Source: Aquincola tertiaricarbonis
Lineage (GTDB): Bacteria; Pseudomonadota; Gammaproteobacteria; Burkholderiales; Burkholderiaceae_C
Reading direction: 5' to 3'
NCBI RefSeq assembly: GCF_000969605.1
Contig: NZ_JZUE01000003.1
Coordinates: 62,001 to 126,000, forward strand
DNA: 64,000 bases
The notes under the pieces were generated by a model that saw only the letters and a program-made list of their open reading frames with translations, was not told the origin of the DNA and ran no database searches. The position numbers and the translations under genes were made by a program. Shown in pieces: positions 1 through 9,347 of the stretch. Within the stretch, counting starts at the first letter, position 1; each line of letters opens with the position of its first letter.

Positions 1-893
1 AAGCCGTGCTGGCCGAGAAGGGGCAATGCCTGCCCTTCGAGCCGCCGCGCTTTGCCAGTGCGGCGCACGGCGCGCCGCGGGGCGGCACCGTGGGCGGCAT
101 GGTGGCCGCCGGCCTGGCCGGCCCCGCGCGTGCGGCGGTGGGCGGCGTGCGCGACTACGTGCTGGGCGCCACGCTGCTCAACGGCCGCGGCGAGCTGCTG
201 AGCTTCGGCGGCCAGGTGATGAAGAACGTGGCGGGCTATGACGTCTCGCGCCTGCTGGCCGGCTCCATGGGCATCCTGGGCGTGATCTGCGAGGTCTCGC
301 TCAAGGTGCTGCCGGTGCCGCCGGCGCAGGCCACGCTGGCCTTCGCGGTGGACCAGGCCGAGGCCCTCCGCCGCCTGAACGACTGGGGCGGGCAGCCGCT
401 GCCCATCAATGCCAGCGCCTGGCGCGACGGCCGGCTGTACCTGCGGCTGCGTGGCGCACGCGCCGCAGTGGCCGATGCGCAGCGCCGGCTGGGTGGCGAG
501 CTGGTGCAGCCCGAGGTGGCCGAGCCGCTGTGGCTGGGCCTGCGCGACCACACCGGCACCTTCCACACGCGCGCGCTGGCGGCGGTGGAGGGCGGCCAGC
601 AGCTCTGGCGGCTGTCGCTGCCGTCCACCGCGGCGCCGCTGCCGCTGGCCGGCGAGGTGCTGCTGGAGCACGGAGGCGCCCAGCGCTGGCTGGTGGGCCA
701 TCTCCCCGCGGCCGAGGTGCGCGCCGCCGCGGCCCAGGCCGGCGGCCATGCCACCTTGTTTCGCTCGCTCGACAAGTCGCCCGGCGTCTTCGCGCCGCTG
801 GCCCCGCCGCTGGACAGGCTGCACCGGCAGCTCAAGCAGGCCTTCGATCCGCGCGGTGTGTTCAACCGCGGCAGGCTCTATCCCGGACTCTGA
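1..893 (+). CDS. glcE: Glycolate oxidase FAD-binding subunit GlcE (5' end outside window)
   Basis: GlcE is the FAD-binding partner of the membrane-associated glycolate oxidase GlcDEF, which oxidises glycolate to glyoxylate. About 296 C-terminal residues are present; the frame is open to the left edge, so the true start lies upstream. The FAD-binding part is visible in the glycine-rich stretch GGTVGGMVAAGLAGP, in RDYVLGATLLNGRGE and in GGQVMKNVAGYD, which match the PCMH-type flavoprotein fold. The C-terminus ends in the typical FDPRGVFNRGRLYPGL pattern of this family. glcF starts five bases after the stop, so the two are co-transcribed; glcD is expected just upstream. The identification is firm; only the missing N-terminus limits it. 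Confidence 0.93.
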   Translation, partial: AVLAEKGQCLPFEPPRFASAAHGAPRGGTVGGMVAAGLAGPARAAVGGVRDYVLGATLLNGRGELLSFGGQVMKNVAGYDVSRLLAGSMGILGVICEVSLKVLPVPPAQATLAFAVDQAEALRRLNDWGGQPLPINASAWRDGRLYLRLRGARAAVADAQRRLGGELVQPEVAEPLWLGLRDHTGTFHTRALAAVEGGQQLWRLSLPSTAAPLPLAGEVLLEHGGAQRWLVGHLPAAEVRAAAAQAGGHATLFRSLDKSPGVFAPLAPPLDRLHRQLKQAFDPRGVFNRGRLYPGL

Positions 894-898
894 TTGCC

Positions 899-2131
899 AT
901 GCAGACCACGCTGTCACCCGAATTCAAGGGCACGCCCGAAGGCGAGGAGGCCGAGGCCATCCTGCGCAAGTGCGTGCACTGCGGCTTCTGCACCGCCACC
1001 TGCCCCACCTACCAGCTGCTGGGCGACGAGCTGGACGGCCCGCGCGGCCGCATCTACCTGATGAAGCAGGTGTTCGAAGGCGCCGAGCCCACGCGCGCCA
1101 CGCAGATCCACCTCGACCGCTGCCTGACCTGCCGCAACTGCGAGACCACCTGCCCTTCGGGCGTGCAGTACGGCCACCTGGTGGACATCGGCCGCAAGGT
1201 GGTGGAAGAACGGGTGCAGCGCCCCGCCGGCGAGCGTGCGGTGCGCTGGCTGCTGAAGGAAGGCCTGACCTCGCCGCTGTTCAAGCCGGCGATGAAGCTG
1301 GGCCAGATGGTGCGGCCGATGCTGCCCGGCGTGCTGAAGGACAAAGTGCCCGAACGCCAGCCACCGCGCGCCCACGAGTGGCCGAAGCGCGAGCATGCGC
1401 GCAAGGTGCTGGTGCTGGCCGGCTGCGTGCAGCCGTCGATGGCGCCCAACATCAATGCCGCCACCGCCCGCGTGCTGGACGCGGCCGGCATCCAGGCCGT
1501 GGTGGCGCCCTCGGCCGGCTGCTGCGGCGCCATCAAGACCCACCTGAACGACCAGGAAGGCGGGCATGAGCACATGCGCCGCAACATCGACGCCTGGTGG
1601 CCGATGCTGTCGGGCGGGCAGGTGGAGGGCATCGTCATCAATGCCTCCGGCTGCAGCGTGACGGTCAAGGAATACGGCCATGCGCTGCGCACCGACCCGC
1701 GTTACGCGGCCAAGGCCGCCAAGGTGTCCGCGATGACGCGCGACCTGAGCGAGCTGCTGCCCGAGCTGGCGCCGTCGCTGGCCGGCAAGCTGCGTGGGGG
1801 CGGGCCGAAGAACGTGGTGTTCCATCCGCCCTGCACGCTGCAGCACGGCCAGCAGGTGCGCGGACCGGTGGAAACCGGGCTGGCGGCGCTGGGCTTCGAG
1901 GTGACGCTGGCCGCGCGCGAAAGCCACCTGTGCTGCGGCTCGGCCGGCACCTATTCGGTGCTGCAGCCCGAGCTGTCGCACACCCTGCGCGACCGCAAGC
2001 TGGCCAACCTGGAGGCCACCCGGCCGGAGGTCATCGTGTCGGCCAACGTGGGATGCATCCAGCAGCTGCAGTCGGGGACGCAAACCCCGGTAAGGCACTG
2101 GGTGGAACTGGTGGACGAAGCCCTCGCATAG
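899..2131 (+). CDS. glcF: Glycolate oxidase iron-sulfur subunit GlcF
   Basis: GlcF passes electrons from the flavin subunits of glycolate oxidase to the membrane quinone pool. The 410-residue product has two 4Fe-4S ferredoxin motifs near the N-terminus (C25, C28, C31, C35 and C75, C78, C81, C85). Two cysteine-rich CCG domains follow, seen as [14 protein letters not shown] and [12 protein letters not shown]. Length and order fit the family (about 400 residues). The ATG at 899 was chosen because it lies five bases after glcE and gives the usual [15 protein letters not shown] start. The gene closes the glc operon in the window; the next gene, a response regulator, starts 50 bases later. Confidence 0.95.
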   Translation: MQTTLSPEFKGTPEGEEAEAILRKCVHCGFCTATCPTYQLLGDELDGPRGRIYLMKQVFEGAEPTRATQIHLDRCLTCRNCETTCPSGVQYGHLVDIGRKVVEERVQRPAGERAVRWLLKEGLTSPLFKPAMKLGQMVRPMLPGVLKDKVPERQPPRAHEWPKREHARKVLVLAGCVQPSMAPNINAATARVLDAAGIQAVVAPSAGCCGAIKTHLNDQEGGHEHMRRNIDAWWPMLSGGQVEGIVINASGCSVTVKEYGHALRTDPRYAAKAAKVSAMTRDLSELLPELAPSLAGKLRGGGPKNVVFHPPCTLQHGQQVRGPVETGLAALGFEVTLAARESHLCCGSAGTYSVLQPELSHTLRDRKLANLEATRPEVIVSANVGCIQQLQSGTQTPVRHWVELVDEALA

Positions 2132-2181
2132 CCGCGCTACCATGGCCCCCAAGCCCTTCAAAGGGCACGAGGAGCTTCGCC

Positions 2182-2928
2182 ATGAAGGTGCTGTTGGTCG
2201 ATGACCATCCCTTGATCCTGTCGGCCCTGCAGGGGGTGATCCGCGGGCTGGGCGACGATGTGACGGTGGTGGGCGTGGCCAGCGCCGCCGAGCTGCGCAA
2301 CCACTTGCAGCACGATCCCGAGTTCGACCTGGTGCTGCTGGACCTGCAGCTGGGCGATGCCAACGGCTTCGACGTGCTGGCCGAGCTGCGCGGGCAGTAC
2401 CCGGCGCTGCCGGTGGTGGTGGTGTCGGCCTCCGACCGGGCCAGCGACGTGATCCAGGCCATCGACCTGGGCGCGATGGGCTTCGTGCCCAAGCGGGCCT
2501 CCAACGACATGCTGTTCGAGGCGCTGCGGCTGGTGATGTCGGGCGGCATCTTCGTGCCGCCGATGTCCCTGGGCGGCGACTATGCGGCCGCGCCGCCGCC
2601 GCCGTCGGAACTCGACACCGTGCCCGACGTGATGCGCATCGGCCAGCAGGCCGAGGCCGCGCCCTTCCAGCAGAACGCCACCTCGCTGGCCGCGCTGGGC
2701 CTCACGCCGCGGCAGACCGACGTGCTGGCCCAGCTGCTGCAGGGCAAGCCCAACAAGCTCATCGCGCGCGAGATGAACCTCTCCGTGGAAACGGTGAAGG
2801 ACCATGTGGCCGCGGTGCTGCGGGCGCTCAACGTCAGCTCGCGCACGCAGGCGGTGCTGGCGGTCAGCCAGATGACGCAGGGGCAGCTGCCCAGCTTCCA
2901 GGCCTGGAAGCCCAACCGCCGCGGATGA
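2182..2928 (+). CDS. LuxR/NarL-type response regulator
   Basis: A 248-residue two-component response regulator. Residues 1-120 form a receiver domain with acidic pocket DD at 7-8, the phospho-acceptor D54 in [11 protein letters not shown], and K104. Residues about 173-228 form a LuxR-type helix-turn-helix ([15 protein letters not shown] ... [20 protein letters not shown]), so it should bind DNA when phosphorylated. An AGGAG ribosome-binding site lies about 8 bases before the ATG. Its stop overlaps the start of the hybrid kinase downstream in an ATGA junction, so the two are translationally coupled and probably a cognate pair. The signal and the target genes cannot be read from the sequence. 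Confidence 0.9.
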   Translation: MKVLLVDDHPLILSALQGVIRGLGDDVTVVGVASAAELRNHLQHDPEFDLVLLDLQLGDANGFDVLAELRGQYPALPVVVVSASDRASDVIQAIDLGAMGFVPKRASNDMLFEALRLVMSGGIFVPPMSLGGDYAAAPPPPSELDTVPDVMRIGQQAEAAPFQQNATSLAALGLTPRQTDVLAQLLQGKPNKLIAREMNLSVETVKDHVAAVLRALNVSSRTQAVLAVSQMTQGQLPSFQAWKPNRRG

Positions 2929-4694
2929 AGGCTGACCACGTCCGCGCGCTGATCGCGCAAAGCCCCGCGTCGCTCACCGGCAATGCGGTGGGCTTCGGCG
3001 TGGTGGTGGGCGTGTTCCTGCCGCTGGCCCATCCGATGGTGCTGGGCGGCTGGCTCGCCGCGGTCATGCTGCTGTGGCTGCTGCGCCTGGCCCACTGGTG
3101 GCGCTACCACCGGCAGGAACAGGCCGGCACGCTGGACGATGCCACCCTGCTGGGCTGGTATCCCAGCTACCTGGTGCTGGTGTTGCTGCAGGGCGCGCAG
3201 TGGGGCGCCACGGTGTGGCTGTTCTGGGAGCTGGGCACGCCCTACCACCGGCTGGCGCTGATCCTGGTGGCCTATGCCTACACGCTGGGCGCGGTGCAGC
3301 TGCTGGTCACGCAGGGGCCGGTGTTCAATGCCTTCATCAGCCTGGTGCTGGTGCCCACCATCCTGCGCATCGTCACCGACAGCTCCGAGCCGTTCCACTG
3401 GCAGCTGGCAGTGGTGCTGGGCGTGATCTTCGTGGCCACGCTGGTCATCGGCCGCACCCACCGCAGCGCGCTGGAGCAGGCCATCATGCTGAAGGCCCGC
3501 ACCGACCAGCTGGCCGCGCAGCTGCGGGTGGAGAAGGCCGCCGCCGACGAGGCCCGCCGCGCGGCCGAGGCCGCCAGCCGCGCCAAGACCCAGTTCTTCG
3601 CCGCGGCCAGCCACGACCTGCGGCAGCCGCTGCATGCCATGGGCCTGTTCGCCGAGGCCCTGCGCCAGCGCATCCGCGACCCCGAGGTGGCCTCGCTGGT
3701 CAACAGCATCAACGAGAGCGTGGATGCGCTGGAAGGCCTGTTCGGCGAGCTGCTGGACATCACCCGCATCGACAGCGGCGGCGTGGACGTGAATCCGCAT
3801 CCGGTGCGCATGAAGGAGGTGTTCACCCGGCTGCGGCTGCACTTCGAGCCGCTGGCCTTCGAGAAGGGCCTGGCGCTGGGCTTCCATGGCGACCGCCATG
3901 TGGTTCACACCGATCCGGTGCTGCTGGAGCGCATCCTGCGCAACCTGGTGAGCAATGCCATCCGCTACACCGAGGACGGCGGCGTGCTGGTGAGCTGCCG
4001 CAAGCGCGGCGAGCGCATGCTGGTGCAGGTGTGGGACAGCGGCATCGGCGTGTCCGAGGCGGCGCTGCCACGCATCTTCGACGAGTTCTACCAGGTGCAC
4101 ACCAGCCGCCCGCTGGAGGCGCACCACCGCAAGGGCCTGGGACTGGGGCTGGCCATCGTCAAGCGGCTGGCCGACCTGCTGCAGGCGCCGCTGCAGGTGC
4201 GATCGCGGGTGGACCGGGGCACCGTGTTCTCGCTGGAGCTGCCCATGGGCATCGAGCAGCGGCGGGTGGAGCGCGACATCAGCCGCAGCAAGGCGGCGAT
4301 CGGCCTCACGCTGGAAGGCCGCCGCATGGTGGTGGTGGAGGACGAAGCCGCGGTGCGCGAAGGCCTGGTGGTGCTGCTGCAGGCCTGGGGCGCGCAGGTG
4401 GACGCCTTCGAGACGGTGGAGGCGGTGCAGGCCTGGGTCGCCCAGCCCGGCACGCTGCAGCCCGATCTGCTCATCGTGGACTACCGGCTGCCCGCCGGCA
4501 CCACCGGGCTGGAGGCGCTGGCCGTGCTGCGCGGGCGCTGGCCGAAGGCGACGCTGCCGGCCATCGTGGTCACCGGCAGCAGCCTGGGCGGGCACGAGGA
4601 CGAATCGGCCACGCATGACTTCCACCTGCTCATCAAGCCGGTGCTGCCCAACAAGCTGCGGGCGATGATCGCCTTCAAGCTGGGCATGCGGTAG
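2925..4694 (+). CDS. Membrane hybrid sensor histidine kinase (HK + receiver)
   Basis: A 589-residue inner-membrane kinase, probable partner of the preceding regulator. Residues about 20-180 contain five or six hydrophobic membrane segments with little periplasmic sequence, so sensing is likely within the membrane. A short coiled coil (about 185-220) leads to the phospho-acceptor H230 in the box SHDLRQPLHAMG. The ATPase domain follows, with LVSNAIRYTEDGG, WDSGIGVS and KGLGLGLAIVKRLA. A C-terminal receiver domain begins at about 470, with D519 in IVDYRLPAG and a conserved lysine in LLIKPVLPN. It has no output domain of its own, so the receiver probably modulates transfer to the separate regulator. 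The ATGA overlap with that gene fixes the start. Confidence 0.9.
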   Translation: MKADHVRALIAQSPASLTGNAVGFGVVVGVFLPLAHPMVLGGWLAAVMLLWLLRLAHWWRYHRQEQAGTLDDATLLGWYPSYLVLVLLQGAQWGATVWLFWELGTPYHRLALILVAYAYTLGAVQLLVTQGPVFNAFISLVLVPTILRIVTDSSEPFHWQLAVVLGVIFVATLVIGRTHRSALEQAIMLKARTDQLAAQLRVEKAAADEARRAAEAASRAKTQFFAAASHDLRQPLHAMGLFAEALRQRIRDPEVASLVNSINESVDALEGLFGELLDITRIDSGGVDVNPHPVRMKEVFTRLRLHFEPLAFEKGLALGFHGDRHVVHTDPVLLERILRNLVSNAIRYTEDGGVLVSCRKRGERMLVQVWDSGIGVSEAALPRIFDEFYQVHTSRPLEAHHRKGLGLGLAIVKRLADLLQAPLQVRSRVDRGTVFSLELPMGIEQRRVERDISRSKAAIGLTLEGRRMVVVEDEAAVREGLVVLLQAWGAQVDAFETVEAVQAWVAQPGTLQPDLLIVDYRLPAGTTGLEALAVLRGRWPKATLPAIVVTGSSLGGHEDESATHDFHLLIKPVLPNKLRAMIAFKLGMR

Positions 4695-4790
4695 CCGCCC
4701 GGGGTGTGCGTGGCAATCCCTTGTCGCCCCCTGTCGCGGGCGGCGGGCTGTGGCTAGAGTCCGAGCCCAAACACCCGCAGGAGAAGTGCC

Positions 4791-5801
4791 ATGACCGCCC
4801 CGTTCCGTGCCCGCCCCTGGTTGTGGGCCGCCTGCCTGGTGCTGGCCGCGCCGCTCGCCCAGGCCGCCACCAGCTTCAACGGGCTGTACATCTTCGGCGA
4901 CAGCCTGTCGGACGCGGGCAATGCCGCCGCGGCGGTGGGCACCGATCCGGCGCAGGTGATCTCGTCGAATGCCTACGTGCCCGCGCGGCCGTACGGCAGC
5001 GGCACGCTGTCCAACGGCGACGTCTGGGCCACCACCTTCGCGCAGGCCCTGGGCCAGTCGGCTGCGCCCTCGCTGGCAGGCGGCACCAACTTCGCCTTCG
5101 GCGGCGCGCGCACCAGCGGCGGTGCGGCGCCCAGCCTGGCGGTGCAGGCGGGCGGACTGCTGTCGGCCACCGGCAATCTGCTGCCGCCCGATGCGCTGTA
5201 CGTGGTGGCCGGCGGCGGCAACAACGGCCGCGATGCGCTGGTGGCCATCGCCGGCGGCGCCGACGCCAACACCACCATCGCCACCACCGCGGCCACCTAC
5301 GCGGCCGACGTCGGCGGCATCGTGGACAGCCTGCAGGCCGCGGGCGCCCGGCACATCGTGGTGTGGAACGCGCCCAACCTCGGCCTCACCCCGGCCGCGC
5401 GGCTGGCCGGCCCGGCGGCACAGGCCGGTGCCAGCTTCCTCACCGCGCAGATGAACGCCAAGCTGGAGGAGGAACTGGCCGGCGAGCAGGGTGTGTACAC
5501 CTTCGACCTCTACGGCCTCGTGAGTACGGTGGTGGCCGCCGCCCAAGACCCGTCGAACAACTCGCCGTTCCTCAACGTCACCGATGCCTGCGGCAACCCG
5601 GCGGCCGCTTGCGACCCGGCCACCGCGCTGTTCTGGGACGGCATCCACCCCACCACGCTGGGGCATCAGGTGATCGCGGGCGGCATGCTGGCCACGGTGT
5701 CCGCCATCCCCGAGCCTTCGACCTATGCGCTGATGCTGGGCGGCCTGGCCGCGGTGGGCGTGCTGGCGCAGCGCCGCCGCGCGGCTCAGCTGGGCGCGTA
5801 G
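4791..5801 (+). CDS. Secreted SGNH/GDSL esterase with PEP-CTERM anchor
   Basis: A 336-residue exported hydrolase. Residues 1-26 form a signal peptide (LWAACLVLAAPLAQAA). The GDSL block is YIFGDSLSDAGN, with catalytic S37; the C-terminal block is WDGIHPTTLGHQ, with D283 and H286, completing the SGNH triad. The tail is a PEP-CTERM signal: PEP at about 307, the hydrophobic run YALMLGGLAAVGVLA, then RRR. Exosortase would recognise and process it and send it to the outer surface or the exopolysaccharide matrix. A CAGGAGA ribosome-binding site precedes the ATG. The 3' end overlaps scpA on the other strand by 16 bases. The substrate is unknown. Confidence 0.88.
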   Translation: MTAPFRARPWLWAACLVLAAPLAQAATSFNGLYIFGDSLSDAGNAAAAVGTDPAQVISSNAYVPARPYGSGTLSNGDVWATTFAQALGQSAAPSLAGGTNFAFGGARTSGGAAPSLAVQAGGLLSATGNLLPPDALYVVAGGGNNGRDALVAIAGGADANTTIATTAATYAADVGGIVDSLQAAGARHIVVWNAPNLGLTPAARLAGPAAQAGASFLTAQMNAKLEEELAGEQGVYTFDLYGLVSTVVAAAQDPSNNSPFLNVTDACGNPAAACDPATALFWDGIHPTTLGHQVIAGGMLATVSAIPEPSTYALMLGGLAAVGVLAQRRRAAQLGA

Positions 5802-6640
5802 GCCAGGCGCACGTAGATCGGGGCGAAGGCCTCGGCCTGCGTCACCTCGAGCAGGCGCTCCCGCGCCAGCTCCAGCATCGCGATGAAGGTGACCACCAGC
5901 ACGGGCACGCCGCGGCTGGTGTCGAACAGCTCCTCGAACTCCACAAAGCGCTTGCCCTGCAGCCGGCGCAGCACGATGGTCATGTGCTCGCGCACCGACA
6001 GCTGCTCGCGGCTGATCTTGTGGTGCTGGTTCAGCCGCGCACGCTTGAGGATGTCGGCCCAGGCCTCGCGCAGTTCGTCGATGGACACGTCGGGGAAGCG
6101 CGGCTTCAGGCTCTGCTCCACCGTCACCTGCGCCCGCAGGAAGTCGCGGCCCAGCACCGGCAGCGCATCCAGCTTGAAGGCGGCCAGCTTCATCTGCTCG
6201 TACTCGATCAGCCGTCGCACCAGCTCGGCCCGCGGGTCCTCGGCCTCATGGCCGTCCGCCGACTTCTTCGGCGGCAGCAGCATGCGGCTCTTGATCTCGA
6301 TGAGCATCGCGGCCATCAGCAGGTATTCGCTGGCCAGCTCCAGGTTGCTCTTGCGGATCTGGTCGACGTAGGCCAGGTACTGGCGCGTCACGTCGGCCAG
6401 CGGAATGTCGAGGATGTTGAAGTTCTGCTTGCGGATCAGGTACAGCAGCAGGTCCAGCGGGCCTTCGAAGGCCTCCAGGAAGACTTCCAGCGCGTCCGGC
6501 GGGATGTAGAGATCCTGCGGCATCGCGAACAGCGGCTCGCCGTACAGGCGGGCCACGGCCACCGTGTCGATGACGTGCGGCGGCGCTTCCAGCACCGCGG
6601 GCGGCAGGGCGCCGCCGGGGGCGGGCGTGGGCTCGGACAT
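5786..6640 (-). CDS. scpA: Segregation and condensation protein A
   Basis: ScpA is the kleisin that bridges SMC and ScpB in the bacterial condensin complex. The 284-residue product shows the kleisin signature LEVFLEAFEGPLDLLLYLI, followed by IRKQNFNILDIPLADVTRQY and the helical ELASEYLLMAAMLIEIKSR. The winged-helix C-terminus ends near EAFAPIYVRL. About 45 N-terminal residues before the domain are proline-rich and extra compared with shorter family members; they could mean the true start is further inside. It lies 37 bases downstream of a DUF3460 gene on the same strand, an arrangement common in Burkholderiales. The last bases overlap the esterase gene tail to tail. Confidence 0.93.
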   Translation of the reverse strand: MSEPTPAPGGALPPAVLEAPPHVIDTVAVARLYGEPLFAMPQDLYIPPDALEVFLEAFEGPLDLLLYLIRKQNFNILDIPLADVTRQYLAYVDQIRKSNLELASEYLLMAAMLIEIKSRMLLPPKKSADGHEAEDPRAELVRRLIEYEQMKLAAFKLDALPVLGRDFLRAQVTVEQSLKPRFPDVSIDELREAWADILKRARLNQHHKISREQLSVREHMTIVLRRLQGKRFVEFEELFDTSRGVPVLVVTFIAMLELARERLLEVTQAEAFAPIYVRLAYAPS

Positions 6641-6677
6641 CGGCGACGCCGGGTGCGGGCGGTCGGCGGCGGGCCGC

Positions 6678-6881
6678 TTACTTGCCCTTGGTCTGGTAGA
6701 CGTAGGGTTGTTGCGCCACGCGGGCGTCCTTGTATTCGGCTTGCGCCTGGCGGTCGATGGGCCGGTCCCACAGCAGGGAACGGCCGGCGCGCTGTTCGGC
6801 TTCCAGCGTGGGCTTCTGCGCCTTCAGCGAGTCGATGAACTGGGTCACGTCGGACTTGTAGGGCTTCCAGAAGAGCGGCAT
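6678..6881 (-). CDS. Small DUF3460 family protein
   Basis: A 67-residue protein of the DUF3460 family, which is short, almost confined to Betaproteobacteria and of unknown function. The sequence begins MPLFWKPYKSDVTQFID, continues with a charged KAQKPTLEAEQRAGRSLLWD segment and ends in PYVYQTKGK; there is no signal peptide or membrane helix. It is the first gene of a short minus-strand unit, with scpA 37 bases downstream. A BamE-like lipoprotein gene starts 51 bases away in the other direction, so the promoters are shared or very close. Family assignment is from memory of the domain; function is not inferred beyond the scpA linkage. Confidence 0.8.
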   Translation of the reverse strand: MPLFWKPYKSDVTQFIDSLKAQKPTLEAEQRAGRSLLWDRPIDRQAQAEYKDARVAQQPYVYQTKGK

Positions 6882-6932
6882 GGCGCGTGGACAAGAATGA
6901 GGCAGGAACTTCAGAGTTTACCCGGGGCACCC

Positions 6933-7433
6933 ATGGACAACTGGACGATCAAGGCCGTGTTGGCAGCCGCGGCCGCGGTGGCCGGCCTGCTGGCTGGCTG
7001 CGATGCCGAGCGCATCGCCAAGCTGGAAGAAGGCGTGGCCACCGAGGCCGATGTGCGAAAACAATTCGGCGAACCTGCAGCCGTGTTCGACGAGCCCGAC
7101 GGTTCGCGCACTTTCGACTATCCCCGCCAGCCCGAAGGCGCGGTCAACTACATAATCACCATCGGCCCGGATGGCCGCATGACGGCGCTGCGCCAGGTGC
7201 TCACCGCGCGCAACCTGGAGCGGGTGCAGCCCGGCATGTCGGCCGACGAGGTGCGCCGCCTGCTGGGCCGGCCGGCGAAGCAGCAGACCTACGCCCTGAA
7301 GCAGCAGACCGAATGGGACTGGCGCTGGCAGGACGGCGGGCAGGCCAAGGCCTTCACCGTGGTGTTCGATGCCGGCATGAAGGTGCTGCGCACCGGCATC
7401 GGCGACGACCCGCGCATCACGTCGCCGGGCTGA
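6933..7433 (+). CDS. BamE/SmpA-like outer-membrane lipoprotein
   Basis: A 166-residue predicted lipoprotein. The N-terminus is a lipoprotein signal ending in the lipobox LLAGC with lipidated C23. Two similar half-repeats follow: VATEADVRKQFGEPAAVFDE and VQPGMSADEVRRLLGRPA. This is the helix-turn-G-x-P pattern of the SmpA/OmlA (BamE) fold, followed by strands with WDWRW and KAFTVVFDAGMK. BamE proper is usually a shorter single-domain subunit of the outer-membrane assembly machine. This doubled version is common in Betaproteobacteria, and its exact role is not established here. The start follows a poor ribosome-binding site. The 3' end overlaps the SulP gene by 17 bases, tail to tail. Confidence 0.72.
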   Translation: MDNWTIKAVLAAAAAVAGLLAGCDAERIAKLEEGVATEADVRKQFGEPAAVFDEPDGSRTFDYPRQPEGAVNYIITIGPDGRMTALRQVLTARNLERVQPGMSADEVRRLLGRPAKQQTYALKQQTEWDWRWQDGGQAKAFTVVFDAGMKVLRTGIGDDPRITSPG

Positions 7434-9129
7434 GCGGCTGCGCGGGCGCCCAGCGCCGCAGGGCCTCGTCCAGCGTGGCGGCCAGGCCACCTTCGCCGAG
7501 CGCCGTCTCGAAGCCTGCGCGGCGCACCAGCGACCGCGGCTGTGGATTCAGGTCGGCCAGCACCAGGCGCACGCCTCGGCGCTGCAAGGCCCGCTGCAGC
7601 TGCACCAGGGCGTCCAGGCCCGAGGCATCCATGGACACCAGCCGGTGCATCTCCAGCACCAGCACGCGGCTGTCGGCGGGCACCTGGTCGGCCAGGTCCT
7701 CGATCTTGCCCACCGCGCCGAAGAACAGCGCGCCGTACAGGCCGATGACCTGCACGCCGGCCACGCCCGACGGGACGGGCTGCGCCTGGAACAGCGTGCC
7801 CATGCGCCAGATGAAGAACACGCAGGCCGACACCAGGCCCACCTGCACCGCCACCGTGAGGTCGAACACCACCGTGAGCACGAAGGTGCCCAGCAGCGTG
7901 GTGCGGTAGGCCAGCGAGAACTGCCGCAGCCGGGCGAACTCGTGCCATTCGCCCATGTTCCAGGCCACGAACAGCAGGATGCCGGCCAGCACCGCCAGCG
8001 GCACGTGCAGCGCCAGCGGCGCGGCCAGCAGCACGATGGCCAGCAGCACCACCGCATGCACCATGCCGGCCACCGGCGTGGTGGCTCCGGCGCGCAGGTT
8101 GGTCACGGTGCGGGCGATGGTGCCGGTGGCGGGTATGCCGCCGAAGAACGGCGTGACGATGTTGGCCACGCCCTGGGCCATCAGCTCCTGGTTGGGGTCG
8201 TGGCGCGGAAAGGCCGACTGGCCCAGGCTGTCGGCCACCCGCGCGCACAGCAGCGACTCCACCGCACCCAGCACGGCGATGGTCAGCGTGGGGATGAAGA
8301 GCTGCTGCACCGTCTGCCAGCTGAAGGCCGGCAGCGCAAAGGCAGGCAGGCCTTTCGGTATGCCGCCGAAGCGCGAGCCGATGGTCTCCACCGGCAGCGC
8401 CAGCAGCGTGCTGGCCAGCGTGAGCGTGACCAGCGCGACGATCTGCCCCGGCATGCGGGCCGCCGCCTGGAACATGCCGGCCTCGGTCAGCCGGTCGGGC
8501 AGGTGTATGCCGGGCAGCAGGTCGCCGCGCTTGAACAGCCGCGGCCACAGCAGCAGCCCGCCGAAGCACAGCAGGCCCAGCACCAGGGCATGCGGGTTGA
8601 AGGTGTGCATCGCCTGGCCGAAGGCGCGCAGCTGCGAGAAGAAGTCGGCCGGCAGCTTGTCGATGCGCAGGCCGAGCAGGTCGCGCACCTGCGACAGCGC
8701 AATGAGCACCGCGATGCCGTTGGTGAAGCCGATGACGATGTTCACCGGCACGTAGCGCACCAGCGCGCCCAGCCGCAGCAGCCCCATGGCGAACAGCAGC
8801 ACGCCCGCCATCACGGTGGAGATCAGCAGGTTGGCCAGGCCATGGCGCTCGACGATGCCGTAGACGATGACGATGAAGGCACCCGCCGGCCCGCCGATCT
8901 GCACGTTGGAGCCGCCCAGCGCCGAGATGATGAAGCCCGCGATGATCGCGGTGAACAAGCCCGCCTCCGGCTTGACGCCGCTGGCGATGGCAAAGGCCAT
9001 GGCCAGTGGCAGCGCCACGATGCCGACGGTGAGGCCGGCGCCGGCATCGGCGAGGAAGCGGTCGCGGCCGTAGCCCTTCAGGCTGCCGAGCAGGCGAGGG
9101 CGGAAGCGGTGGAGCGGGATCGGGGGCAT
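7417..9129 (-). CDS. SulP family anion transporter with STAS domain
   Basis: A 570-residue SLC26/SulP-type inner-membrane transporter for sulfate, bicarbonate or another small anion. The N-terminal signature LTVGIVALPLAMAFAIASGV and SNVQIGGPAGAFIVIVYGI are diagnostic for the family. About ten to twelve membrane segments follow to residue about 430. A C-terminal cytoplasmic STAS domain spans about 440-550, with the regulatory loop pattern SMDASGLDALV where anti-sigma-antagonist-like proteins carry a Ser/Thr. No carbonic anhydrase gene is adjacent, so the substrate cannot be fixed. The gene stands alone, tail to tail with the lipoprotein gene and divergent from the PEP-CTERM esterase, with 218 bases between the two starts. 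Confidence 0.88.
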   Translation of the reverse strand: MPPIPLHRFRPRLLGSLKGYGRDRFLADAGAGLTVGIVALPLAMAFAIASGVKPEAGLFTAIIAGFIISALGGSNVQIGGPAGAFIVIVYGIVERHGLANLLISTVMAGVLLFAMGLLRLGALVRYVPVNIVIGFTNGIAVLIALSQVRDLLGLRIDKLPADFFSQLRAFGQAMHTFNPHALVLGLLCFGGLLLWPRLFKRGDLLPGIHLPDRLTEAGMFQAAARMPGQIVALVTLTLASTLLALPVETIGSRFGGIPKGLPAFALPAFSWQTVQQLFIPTLTIAVLGAVESLLCARVADSLGQSAFPRHDPNQELMAQGVANIVTPFFGGIPATGTIARTVTNLRAGATTPVAGMVHAVVLLAIVLLAAPLALHVPLAVLAGILLFVAWNMGEWHEFARLRQFSLAYRTTLLGTFVLTVVFDLTVAVQVGLVSACVFFIWRMGTLFQAQPVPSGVAGVQVIGLYGALFFGAVGKIEDLADQVPADSRVLVLEMHRLVSMDASGLDALVQLQRALQRRGVRLVLADLNPQPRSLVRRAGFETALGEGGLAATLDEALRRWAPAQPLSPAT

Positions 9130-9347
9130 GCGGTCTCCGGTGGGCTGCTGTGACGGGAATGCCAGGCAGCGAGGATCGGAGGGCCGCAGTGATGCACACG
9201 CGCCATGAAGCGCCGCCTGCGCGATGGCGGCAGGTTCTGCGGGGCAGGGGCGGCATGTGTCACGCGCCGATTGTGGTGCGCTTTCATGCGCAGGTCATGG
9301 TCGGCCGCGAGCATGCGGCTCTTTCATTGCCTTCCGCAGGACACCGC

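Noticed and set aside
4735-4790. Sigma-54 promoter before the GDSL esterase
   Set aside because: TGGCAATCCCTTGTC is near but has one base too few between the two elements, and no other candidate in the gap fits.
2580-5666. 1028-codon open frame on the minus strand
   Set aside because: It covers the response regulator, kinase and esterase genes in antisense. Its product is rich in H, Q, R and G with no domain; it is a product of codon bias.
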